Shown one piece after another: positions 1 to 7,473 of a DNA stretch of 64,000 nt; positions within the stretch are counted from its first letter, which is position 1, and every line of letters starts with the position of its first letter. Position numbers and translations under genes: made by a program. This DNA is from PALSA-1316 sp964499365 (lineage in GTDB: Bacteria; Nitrospirota; Thermodesulfovibrionia; Thermodesulfovibrionales; UBA6898), in NCBI GenBank assembly GCA_964499365.1, contig CAZCKU010000001.1, forward strand, positions 310,001 through 374,000, given 5' to 3'. The notes under the pieces were generated by a model, which was not told the DNA's origin, did not search any database, and saw only the letters and a program-made list of their open reading frames with translations.

Positions 1-3000
1 ATCTCGATGGGGACCTCAACCTTGACCTTATCGGTTTCGGAGGCAATGGAGCCTATGTCTTTATCGGCAACGGCGACGGCACGTTTGCTGCCCCCGTGTT
101 GTACGGTGCGGGCCCGTATCCTGCCGAGATGCGGCTTGTTGATTTAGACGGTGACGGCAATCTGGACATTGCTGCGGTAACAGGGCAGTCTGCGGTCGTC
201 TTTTCCGGCAGGGGCGACGGCACCTTTGGCCCTGCCGTGCGGCTGGCGACCGGCAATGTCTCGAGCTTCACTCTTGATATCGCTGACCTCAACGGCGATG
301 GGAAGACTGATATCATAGCAGGGCAGAACTCCGGGAGCAGATATTCGGTCACCCCGCTGATCAATGATTCCGGGCCACGGTCCGACCTCAGGATCGCGAC
401 CTCCCGGAACCCATCCTCTTCCGATGTTGGACAGCCGGTCACCTTTACCGTCCTGGTCACGAACGATGGGCCCGATACCGCAACAGGTGTTGTTGTCGAG
501 CTGATCGTTCCCCTCAACGGGATGATCTCCTCCATAATCGCCGGGCAGGGAAGCTGTACGGGGTCAAACACGGCATCCTGCACCATCGGTGATCTTGCGA
601 ACGGGGCGGGTACCACCATCACTGTCGTAGCAGTTCCCCTCGTGGCAGGCATGCCGCTCTGGATCGCTGTCGACGGGTACAGCACTTCTGTTGAGTCGAA
701 CTTTGTCAATAACGGGTCTTCCGTATCAACCACGATAAATGCCGAATGGATAAAGCTCTACAGTCCGAAGCTGGTGGTGGTCGGTGACAGGATCGATTAC
801 GTCATCCGCTACGCCAACATTGCCGGCGTAGCCCTGGACAATGTGGTGATTGTCCTGGACCTGCCTCCGTTTAAGATCAGGTCCTCTAAGGACGGCATCT
901 ATCACAAGGAGCATAACCAGGTCTTCTGGAAGCTCGGGACTGTTCCGGCAGGATACAGCGGCGATCTTACTGCTACGGTTGAAGTGCCCTGGGGCATTGC
1001 AGGCCATACCCCCTTCCACCTGAGCGCCTGGATCGGCTGGAGCGGCCCCCTGGTTTCGCCCAAGGACATAACCGAATATCTCACCTATTCCCCCAGGACG
1101 GTTGCGTCCAGGGGGCCGCTGAACGCAGGCGATATTGCCGCGCTTCTGGGCGGGTCCCCTGCTGTCCAGACGCTGTATAATCAGGCCCTGGCCCAGGGAT
1201 ACCGGGACTATGGTGTGGGGACGTTTCATGTCCTCAGCGACAGTTCTGAAGAACAGCGCATATTGATGATTAACCCCTCGACAAAACAGGTGGCCGCTGT
1301 TCTCGTTAATGCTGCGGGAAGCTTTCTGGAGTATGTCGAGGCGGACAAGTATGCCGTAGGGGGGAGCGACGGTGCTGTTGCCTTTAATTTCAACTCGTTT
1401 TCTACAGAGATTCAGGGGGACTGGGCCAAGATCCACAGCCCTTCATACGGCGAATGCATGTGGGGCTGCATTCTGCCGAAGATCCCCATCTGGCTGTTGT
1501 CCAAGTACGGCGGTGATATTGTGAGCAAGGTGATAGGCGGGAGCAAATGCAGCGGCTGCAGCGACCAGAACCCCAGCGACTGCACCGACTGTCTCGGCCT
1601 GATAGAAGACCTGCCGTTTGTCGGGGAGGCTATCGATATCATCCAGTGCAACGAGGATTGCAGACGTTGTGCTGATCAGGTCCCGGGGGCAAACTGCTAC
1701 CGGTGCACACAGGACCACACCTACTGCACCAAGGGGAGCTGGTTTGAGCAGAACATACTGGGGCAGGATGTGGTGATCTACACGAACAGATGTACGGCTG
1801 GCGGGATATGGGCCTACGGCACCGAGAAGACCTTTTGTGCCCTGTGTGCGCACGGACAGGTCTGCAGGAACGGACAGTGCAGCTGCTGCCAGCCCCAGAA
1901 CGGCGAGTCCTGCGACACCGGAGAGGTTGTGACGGCCCATGACCCCAATCTCCTGAGTGGTCCGTCAGGGGATGTCACAAGGGGCCAGACGCTGTCATAC
2001 ATAATTGAATATCAGAACGAAGGTGCGGGAACGGCTTATGACGTGTTTGTTACCGGTGCCGTGAGCCCCTATCTGGACGAGACCACCCTCGTGATCCAAA
2101 ACGGGGGGGTCTACCACGCAGGCACCCGGACAATCCTTTGGAGTGCCGGGGACCTGACCGCTGGACAGGGCGGCACAGTCACGTTTACAGCCGGGGTCAA
2201 GTCCAATGCTCCTATCGGGGCTGAGATCATCGGAACGGCGAGTGTTCACTTCCCCAGCGTTCCCGAGATTACCCCGACGAACGCGATCGTTGCCGTGGTA
2301 AAACCTGTCAGTGCGACGCCTCAGACGGTTAGTGCAACCGCGGGCGTTCCCGTGGGAATTACACTCAGCGGAAGCGAGCCGGGAGGCCAGCCTCTCAGCT
2401 TCAGCATAGCGAGTCAGCCGTCGAGGGGGCTCCTGACCGGTACTCCGCCGAATCTTACGTATACGAGTGATCTGGAGCTGTCCGGAGTCGATTCATTTGC
2501 GTTTGTGGCGGACAACGGCACGACCGTCAGCGACCCCGCGACTGTGACGATTATTATCAGCCCTTCACCGGCTGACACCACACCGCCACAGGTAATCTCG
2601 GTGACTCCTGCTGACAGCTCCAATATTGCGGTATCTGTCCAGCAATTCGGACCTGCCTCATATTACCCCCTGGTCAAGGCCTTCTTCAATAAACCGCTCG
2701 ACCCCGCAACAGTGACGGGCGGGACCTTTGAGGTTTCTGCCGGAGGGAATCCTGTTGCCGGGGCGGTAAGCTATGACGGCGTGCACAACAGTGTTGTCTT
2801 TACCCCGTCCTCCCCACTTTCGTATGCGACCCTTTATTCCGCCACGGTGGGGACAGGGTTAACGGATGCCGCCGGCAACAACCTTGCCCAACCCTACACA
2901 TGGAATTTCCAGACCTTCGGGAACGTTGCGATCAACGCCAGCCCTTCGTTGAGCGAATTCGGCACGATCGGCACGCATACAGAGCGCTTGTTGACAGTCA

Positions 3001-3995
3001 CGGTCTATAACAGCGGCGCCGATAATCTCACGATCGATACGGTGAGCATCGGCGGGGCCGACAGCGCCATGTTCTCCCTGGCGCCCGATACATGCTCGGC
3101 GTCGGTCATCGTACCGGGAGGCTCCTGTACCGTTACGGTACGATTCTATCCCACGACGATCGGGCCGAAGTCAGCGACGCTGGATATTGTCAGCAGCAGC
3201 TCACCGCTATCGTCTTCTTTGAGCGGAAGCGCAACCTTGTCACAATGGGCTCTTGACGTATCCCTGGCCGGCAACGGCGGCGGGATAGTCACCAGCAGTC
3301 CGGCAGGAATAAGCTGCGGTGCCGGCTGCTCAGCGATTTATGATGACGGGACTACCGTGGCACTGACGGCGGTGCCGAACCCGGGTTCGGACTTCGGCGG
3401 CTGGTTCGGCAACTGCAGCGGGAACGTGAACCCCTGCGAGGTCCTGATGGAAGGGCCCAGGGCTGTCCAGGCTCAGTTCAATCTGCTGGCCGATTTCACG
3501 GCAACGCCTCTCTCCGGCGGGGCACCCCTTGTGGTGAGTTTTACGGACCAGTCTTCAGCCTCCCCTTCAGCCTGGCTCTGGATCTATGGAGACGGCTGGT
3601 CGGATACGCTCGAAAACCCGATACATGTGTACCGTGAACCAGGCGTCTACTCTGTTTCCCTGGTGTCGTGGGGAGACGGCAATGTGTACAGCATCACCAG
3701 AAGCAATTATGTGGCTGTGGTTGATTGCCAGAACAAGGCCCGTGCAGGGAACGGAACGTTTACTCCCTATGCCCTGATCCAGGACGCCTATGCCAACGCA
3801 GGGTCCGGGGAATTCGTTGACGTGCTCGGCATCGACATGACCGAAAGTCCGGTCTTCAACCTCGGCACGGATATCACCCTCAGGGGAGGATGGGACTGCC
3901 TGTTCAGCACCAATGCGTTGCTGCATACGGGTTTAACCGGAGTGCTGACGATCACTGACGGTTCGGTAACGGTGGAGGGTCTGATTATACAATAA
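1..3995 (+). CDS. Large secreted multi-domain protein (FG-GAP, DUF11, Ig-like, PKD), 5' truncated
   Basis: The reading frame is open from base 3 at the window edge, so the start lies upstream. The first ~330 nt encode FG-GAP/VCBS blades with DGDGNLD and DLNGDGKTD calcium-loop motifs. Next come DUF11/CARDB-like beta domains (about nt 390-1100), a stretch with 20 Cys (nt 1450-1915), another DUF11-like domain (nt 1930-2300), Ig-like domains (nt 2310-2560), an SbsA-type Ig domain ending in AAGNNLAQPYTWNF (nt 2580-2920), an ASPM/HYDIN-like domain (nt 2930-3240), a bacterial-repeat domain with GWFGNC (nt 3245-3480) and a PKD domain (nt 3485-3720). The C-terminus resembles the beginning of a beta-helix and ends without an anchor motif. 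The make-up indicates an exported surface or matrix protein; the substrate or ligand is unknown. It is similar in style to the giant protein at 36.7-54.3 kb, but the domain content differs. Confidence 0.85.
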   Translation, partial: LDGDLNLDLIGFGGNGAYVFIGNGDGTFAAPVLYGAGPYPAEMRLVDLDGDGNLDIAAVTGQSAVVFSGRGDGTFGPAVRLATGNVSSFTLDIADLNGDGKTDIIAGQNSGSRYSVTPLINDSGPRSDLRIATSRNPSSSDVGQPVTFTVLVTNDGPDTATGVVVELIVPLNGMISSIIAGQGSCTGSNTASCTIGDLANGAGTTITVVAVPLVAGMPLWIAVDGYSTSVESNFVNNGSSVSTTINAEWIKLYSPKLVVVGDRIDYVIRYANIAGVALDNVVIVLDLPPFKIRSSKDGIYHKEHNQVFWKLGTVPAGYSGDLTATVEVPWGIAGHTPFHLSAWIGWSGPLVSPKDITEYLTYSPRTVASRGPLNAGDIAALLGGSPAVQTLYNQALAQGYRDYGVGTFHVLSDSSEEQRILMINPSTKQVAAVLVNAAGSFLEYVEADKYAVGGSDGAVAFNFNSFSTEIQGDWAKIHSPSYGECMWGCILPKIPIWLLSKYGGDIVSKVIGGSKCSGCSDQNPSDCTDCLGLIEDLPFVGEAIDIIQCNEDCRRCADQVPGANCYRCTQDHTYCTKGSWFEQNILGQDVVIYTNRCTAGGIWAYGTEKTFCALCAHGQVCRNGQCSCCQPQNGESCDTGEVVTAHDPNLLSGPSGDVTRGQTLSYIIEYQNEGAGTAYDVFVTGAVSPYLDETTLVIQNGGVYHAGTRTILWSAGDLTAGQGGTVTFTAGVKSNAPIGAEIIGTASVHFPSVPEITPTNAIVAVVKPVSATPQTVSATAGVPVGITLSGSEPGGQPLSFSIASQPSRGLLTGTPPNLTYTSDLELSGVDSFAFVADNGTTVSDPATVTIIISPSPADTTPPQVISVTPADSSNIAVSVQQFGPASYYPLVKAFFNKPLDPATVTGGTFEVSAGGNPVAGAVSYDGVHNSVVFTPSSPLSYATLYSATVGTGLTDAAGNNLAQPYTWNFQTFGNVAINASPSLSEFGTIGTHTERLLTVTVYNSGADNLTIDTVSIGGADSAMFSLAPDTCSASVIVPGGSCTVTVRFYPTTIGPKSATLDIVSSSSPLSSSLSGSATLSQWALDVSLAGNGGGIVTSSPAGISCGAGCSAIYDDGTTVALTAVPNPGSDFGGWFGNCSGNVNPCEVLMEGPRAVQAQFNLLADFTATPLSGGAPLVVSFTDQSSASPSAWLWIYGDGWSDTLENPIHVYREPGVYSVSLVSWGDGNVYSITRSNYVAVVDCQNKARAGNGTFTPYALIQDAYANAGSGEFVDVLGIDMTESPVFNLGTDITLRGGWDCLFSTNALLHTGLTGVLTITDGSVTVEGLIIQ

Positions 3996-4031
3996 ACCGA
4001 TAAGTTCACCCTAATAATCGGGAAGTTTTAT

Positions 4032-4108
4032 AAAATCCCTCCTCACCTCCCTTTGCCGAAGGGAAGGATAACTTCCCCTCTTTGGCAAAGAGGGGCGAGG
4101 GGAGATTT
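4032..4108. repeat. Compound palindromic intergenic repeat (MITE/REP-like)
   Basis: Two arms, 4032-4065 and 4075-4108, are imperfect inverted copies: the reverse complement of the right arm reads AAATCTCCCCTCGCCCCT.., matching AAAATCCCTCCTCACCTCC.. on the left. Each arm also contains its own short palindrome around CTTTGCC(G/A)AAG. Repeats of this form are scattered in many Gram-negative genomes; only one copy was seen in this window. It lies between the 3' end of the large secreted protein and the AT-richer island. The rest of 3996-4260 holds nothing convincing apart from a weak CGCC-TGCT-GGCG hairpin near 4230-4250. Confidence 0.7.
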
Positions 4109-4260
4109 ACCAGAAAGAGTTCAGAGAAATTCTTTCAGCGTTGATTCTACTTTGGAAGGGTCGAAGGGGCTTCGGACCAGTTTTCTGTGTAGACACGACT
4201 ATCTTTTTCAAACAGCGGAAAACTTTGCATATTTCGCCTGCTGGCGGGTTTTCTAATCTA

Positions 4261-4515
4261 CTATTGGCTTTCATTTGCCTGCCAGTCTTCGTTGAATAAC
4301 CAACCCCCTTCAGATTCATCCGGATTTTCACGGTACATCCCCTGTTGAACAGCATTCCACATGGCCTGCCTCACCGCATACAGGGAGATATAATTATCAA
4401 TAAGCTGAGCCTCATTAATAATTGCGTGCGGTAACGATAACGCTCTCATTAAGACGAGAGATTTGATCATGTTATGTGCCGTCTGTTCAAGTTGCTGCAG
4501 CTCGTCGTCATCCAT
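4261..4515 (-). CDS. Small hypothetical protein (84 aa)
   Basis: Not recognised. The longest frame starts at 4536, but the AGGAG Shine-Dalgarno at about 4525-4529 (minus strand) lies 9 nt before the third ATG (4515), so the protein probably begins MDDDELQQLEQ. It is acidic, largely helical by composition, rich in Glu, Gln and Asn, and ends DESEGGWLFNEDWQANESQ. There is no signal peptide or membrane segment. It is the last gene of a run of minus-strand genes in a locally AT-rich stretch. No function can be offered. Confidence 0.55.
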   Translation of the reverse strand: MDDDELQQLEQTAHNMIKSLVLMRALSLPHAIINEAQLIDNYISLYAVRQAMWNAVQQGMYRENPDESEGGWLFNEDWQANESQ

Positions 4516-4661
4516 GTTGTTCATCTCCTGTCGCATATTTATGACATCTTCACCATCTGCAAATACTTAAGAATAATACTGTCCATTCCATCCAGTAGAT
4601 CACTGCCTGATTCGATGAAGTCCGATGAATATTCTTTGAAAATATTTGTCTGTAGAAATCT

Positions 4662-5207
4662 TCACCTACTCTTTGCTGCTAATAAAACCATAAATCCAAT
4701 TATTACAGCTAACGAAAGAATGGGGTATCCTTCTTCCTTCAAATACACGGCTGCCAAAGTTACTAGTATCCACGGTAACAATAGTAAACAATTTAATAAA
4801 AACATCCTAAGGTTATACCAAAACCCGATACGTCCTTCTTTCTTCTTTTTTTCAAAGGACGACTCAGACAGGGCAGCTCGCCTAGCGCAGAGTTCAGCCC
4901 GAGAGTTATATATATCTGAAAGAGTAGCCCTCTCTCTCATAATATTTTCGTAATGCTTGTTGCCTCTTTCTACCCCATAGTGAAATCTCTTGGCCTGGGC
5001 AGTTCCTACTTCATAAGGCACTTGAATTTCAACACCATTAATACGAAATTCGAGAGATGCCCGCCACCCTTCAATAACTTCGTCATTATTTATACTCTCC
5101 CCTATGACTTTGTTGATCAGCTCATCTACTTCAAGTGGGGGCCAGATTAGCTTGTCCAATTCAGTGGAATGTAACCTCATAAACATTCCAGTATAAGTGC
5201 ATTGCAA
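4662..5207 (-). CDS. Hypothetical membrane protein with two C-terminal TM segments
   Basis: The 181-residue frame (TTG at 5207) could equally start at the in-frame ATGs at 5186 or 5180; the last has a weak GGA 6 nt upstream. Residues 1-120 are soluble and charged (RASLEFRINGVEIQVP, then a helical region ERGNKHYENIMRERATLSD). A basic KKKKEGR stretch precedes two hydrophobic segments, about 129-152 (MFLLNCLLLLPWILVTLAAVY) and 159-177 (YPILSLAVIIGFMVLLAA), forming a hairpin in the membrane with the N-terminus inside by the positive-inside rule. The family is not recognised. The base composition is AT-rich compared with the flanks, as for its neighbours. The 265-nt gap upstream (5208-5472) shows no gene or clear RNA. 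Confidence 0.6.
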   Translation of the reverse strand: MQCTYTGMFMRLHSTELDKLIWPPLEVDELINKVIGESINNDEVIEGWRASLEFRINGVEIQVPYEVGTAQAKRFHYGVERGNKHYENIMRERATLSDIYNSRAELCARRAALSESSFEKKKKEGRIGFWYNLRMFLLNCLLLLPWILVTLAAVYLKEEGYPILSLAVIIGFMVLLAAKSR

Positions 5208-5472
5208 TTCATGTAAAAGTGGCCTATTCTGTAACTCATTTTTACAGTTGTCCCTCTGTATTTTCGTTAGCCTTACTAGTCCCGACCTTCTTATTACTAG
5301 CGGTGCATCTCTTCACCGCAATCGGGGTAGAAGCGAAACTCTGTCAACTCGCTCGCGTATAAATCATGTCAGGAGTGAAATGCTATGTCATCAAAACAGG
5401 ATACAAATAAACATTTACTACTCCATCTTTTGTCAGTTCATCTCTGTAGTGCTAACCATCGAATAATCAAAG

Positions 5473-6222
5473 CTAGCCAGCCCTGTCAGTATTCTTAGCT
5501 ATCGAAAAAAGAGCTCTCTCGACATCAACTGCCCGAAAACGCTCCAGAGTGGCTCCTGACTGATCTTCCCACATCAAACATTGATCGTTCAATAACACCT
5601 TTATCTCGTTTAACGATATACAGTATTTTTCGAATCTTCTAGCCGCTGCTTTCGGCGTCTCATGCTTTGGTTTTGTTAAAGCATCTATGGTTGTAGAGTC
5701 GAGCACATGAGAAAAACTTCCGCTAGATATATGCCTCGCTATTTTATCATCGAGTATTCCTACATTTTCTGGATCAATGAACGCGAGATATTTTGTGCCA
5801 AATGAAACACCGACATGCGGAAGTCTCCTAATGCAAGTTAGAGCGTCAGCATACTTTTTGCGGCTTAAGAATTCAGCTGAATCTCTAATGGCCTTAATGG
5901 CATGATCACGTCCAAGATGCATCAAGCAGTGTTTAGGATTCTTTGCGTTTCCTTTAGCCAGCCAATCGCATCTTATAATCGACTTATTACCAGACGTTAA
6001 ATAGCCCCAATACATAACGCTGAATACGCCTAACAAAACGTCATCGTCGGTTTCTGAAAGAAGTTTCTCGTTGTGGTACTGATCCAGCTTGAGGGTTGTA
6101 TCAAAATTCTTCGGCTTGTATATAGTACTCCATGCAGAAAGATTATCAAGGATAGTACCTGCCACCAAACCAGTCGCAGGATAATGATATGCACATCTGC
6201 CTTTTACATATTCTTTGTACAT
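5473..6222 (-). CDS. OGG-fold / HhH-GPD-like protein (249 aa), putative
   Basis: The central part reads LPHVGVSFGTKYLAF followed by IDPENVGILDDKIARH (about residues 135-165). This is the pattern of a helix-hairpin-helix followed by the conserved Asp region of HhH-GPD/8-oxoguanine DNA glycosylases: the K of GTK would be the candidate catalytic lysine and a D of LDDK the candidate aspartate. The N-terminal half (MYWGYLTSGNKSIIRC, DHAIKAIRDSAEFLSR) is helical, as expected for an OGG-type fold. No signal peptide or TM is seen. It begins 14 nt after the upstream 177-aa gene, so the two are probably co-transcribed. OGG-fold proteins of this short type are often accessory genes; a role in DNA repair or phage defence is inference only. 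An unrelated helical protein with a chance HhH match remains possible. Confidence 0.5.
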   Translation of the reverse strand: MYKEYVKGRCAYHYPATGLVAGTILDNLSAWSTIYKPKNFDTTLKLDQYHNEKLLSETDDDVLLGVFSVMYWGYLTSGNKSIIRCDWLAKGNAKNPKHCLMHLGRDHAIKAIRDSAEFLSRKKYADALTCIRRLPHVGVSFGTKYLAFIDPENVGILDDKIARHISSGSFSHVLDSTTIDALTKPKHETPKAAARRFEKYCISLNEIKVLLNDQCLMWEDQSGATLERFRAVDVERALFSIAKNTDRAG

Positions 6223-6236
6223 AGTTGCTAACCTGG

Positions 6237-6770
6237 TTATCGGTCTCTATACGGAAACTCGGCAACGCACCTCTGCCAAAAGTCATCCTTGTCAATCTCG
6301 GGCATGTTATTCTCAAAGAAATCTTCACATTCCGCCTTTATCGTTGGAATTGCTGCAATGAAATCTTCGCGAAAGAAGATGTTCTCTCTTTTTAATAGAG
6401 TGCCCTTGCCACATCGCTTGTTGATGGCATCAAATATACTGTTCGGATGATAATGATACCTACACGCTCCTAGGCAGTCTCCAATGAATTTTGGATATTG
6501 TGTCAATCGACGAAATTTTGAGTAATGCACCTTAAAGTAAGTGTAAAACACCTCATCAGTAAGTACTGTAAGATACACAGCAATGGCGAAGGGGACAACG
6601 TGCGGCGGTTCTATAACCTTTAGATGTCTCAGGTCCTGAGACAGCTTTGAGTATTGTATCGTTATCTCTGCCGCATTATTGCCATGATGTCGGCTCTCCA
6701 CTGGAATGCTCAACATAAATCGACTCAAGTCGTTTCTAAATTTTGTTCGATAGTACTCAGCGAATTCCAT
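6237..6770 (-). CDS. Hypothetical protein, first gene of AT-rich pair (177 aa)
   Basis: Not recognised. It starts at ATG 6770 with GGGGAG 3-4 nt upstream, and an AT-rich promoter region precedes it (TATAAT-like hexamer, complement of 6795-6800). The protein is helical and rich in aromatic residues and His/Cys (HVVPFAIAVYLTVL, GACRYHYHPNSIFDAINKRCG), with no signal peptide. The gene is followed after 14 nt by the OGG-like gene, so the two look like a functional unit. GC content and codon choice are lower than in the 7-29 kb genes, a sign of acquisition. No function is proposed beyond partnership with its neighbour. Confidence 0.6.
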   Translation of the reverse strand: MEFAEYYRTKFRNDLSRFMLSIPVESRHHGNNAAEITIQYSKLSQDLRHLKVIEPPHVVPFAIAVYLTVLTDEVFYTYFKVHYSKFRRLTQYPKFIGDCLGACRYHYHPNSIFDAINKRCGKGTLLKRENIFFREDFIAAIPTIKAECEDFFENNMPEIDKDDFWQRCVAEFPYRDR

Positions 6771-6794
6771 AATCTCCCCATAAAATTATTTTTT

Positions 6795-6800
6795 ATTATA
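6795..6800 (-). promoter_or_regulatory. Possible -10 element of the AT-rich gene pair
   Basis: The minus strand reads TATAAT at 6800-6795 inside a very AT-rich 40-nt stretch 25-30 nt before the ATG at 6770. No good -35 hexamer is visible 16-18 nt further upstream. Confidence 0.35.
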
Positions 6801-6873
6801 TATTAATGCAAACAGACCATACATGAGGGTCACATTTGACTATTCTGCTGTCTTTTGGGCGGCCCATTATTCT

Positions 6874-7473
6874 TCAAACCCTTTCAAGATTGAGCAGTCG
6901 TCTGATCTGTGAGAGGATTTCTGTTAAATCAGGATCCTTTACAATATAGACATCTGCATCCCAAACGCTGAATTCTTCTCTATAATCCAGCGCAGTGTAT
7001 ATGATATAGGGGATATCAGGTCTATAGCTCTTGCAAGCCTTTAAGAGTTGAATGCCATCTACTTTTGGCATATTAATACATGAAATAACAAGGTCGACAT
7101 CGTCAGCCTGATTTCTGAAAAAGTCATAGGCCGGTTTGCCGTTCAGAAAGCCAATTATTTGAACCCAATTGCCGAATGTTTCTTGGATTTCTTCCTTTAG
7201 CAGTCTCTGCACTCCTATGTCATCCTCTGCCAGGAGAATGGCTTTCGGTCTGCTTCCGGGAGGTAAAGCATAAGAGCCAACAGCCTCGAATATTTCCAGC
7301 AGTGTCCATAGGTCTTGTCCGCCGAGCCGAACAAAGCCCCTCCCTGAATCGGTCAAGATATACAGGATCTTCTTGAGTGGAGAGAAATAGATAGACATCC
7401 CATCCCGGTAATCTGCCAGATAGGCATCTTCCGGCAGCCGTTTATCCAGTGTCCTGTCGTTTTTCTCACCCAT
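6874..7473 (-). CDS. Receiver-like protein with Cys at the phosphoacceptor position
   Basis: Residues 1-72 form an unrecognised N-terminal domain (SIYFSPLKKILYILTDSGRG). Residues 77-199 are a CheY-like receiver domain: acidic pair D84-D85 in LLAEDD, switch residue T160 in IIYTALD and lysine K179 in YIVKDPD are all present. The phosphoacceptor Asp, expected in the strand-3 motif D-x-x-M-P-x-x-D-G, is Cys132 (VISCINMPKVDG; codon TGT). The domain therefore cannot be phosphorylated in the usual way. The ATG at 7473 overlaps the stop of the VIT/vWA gene by 8 nt, so translation is coupled. The role is inferred as a phosphorylation-independent partner of the VIT/vWA protein. Confidence 0.8.
   Translation of the reverse strand: MGEKNDRTLDKRLPEDAYLADYRDGMSIYFSPLKKILYILTDSGRGFVRLGGQDLWTLLEIFEAVGSYALPPGSRPKAILLAEDDIGVQRLLKEEIQETFGNWVQIIGFLNGKPAYDFFRNQADDVDLVISCINMPKVDGIQLLKACKSYRPDIPYIIYTALDYREEFSVWDADVYIVKDPDLTEILSQIRRLLNLERV

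Noticed and set aside
4053..4256. 67-aa plus-strand frame across the repeat
   Set aside because: It covers the palindromic repeat and has no ribosome-binding site or coding bias.
5208..5472. Small gene or attachment site in the 265-nt gap of the AT-rich island
   Set aside because: Only a weak TTACTAG-type direct repeat is visible; the 89-aa plus-strand frame has no supporting features.
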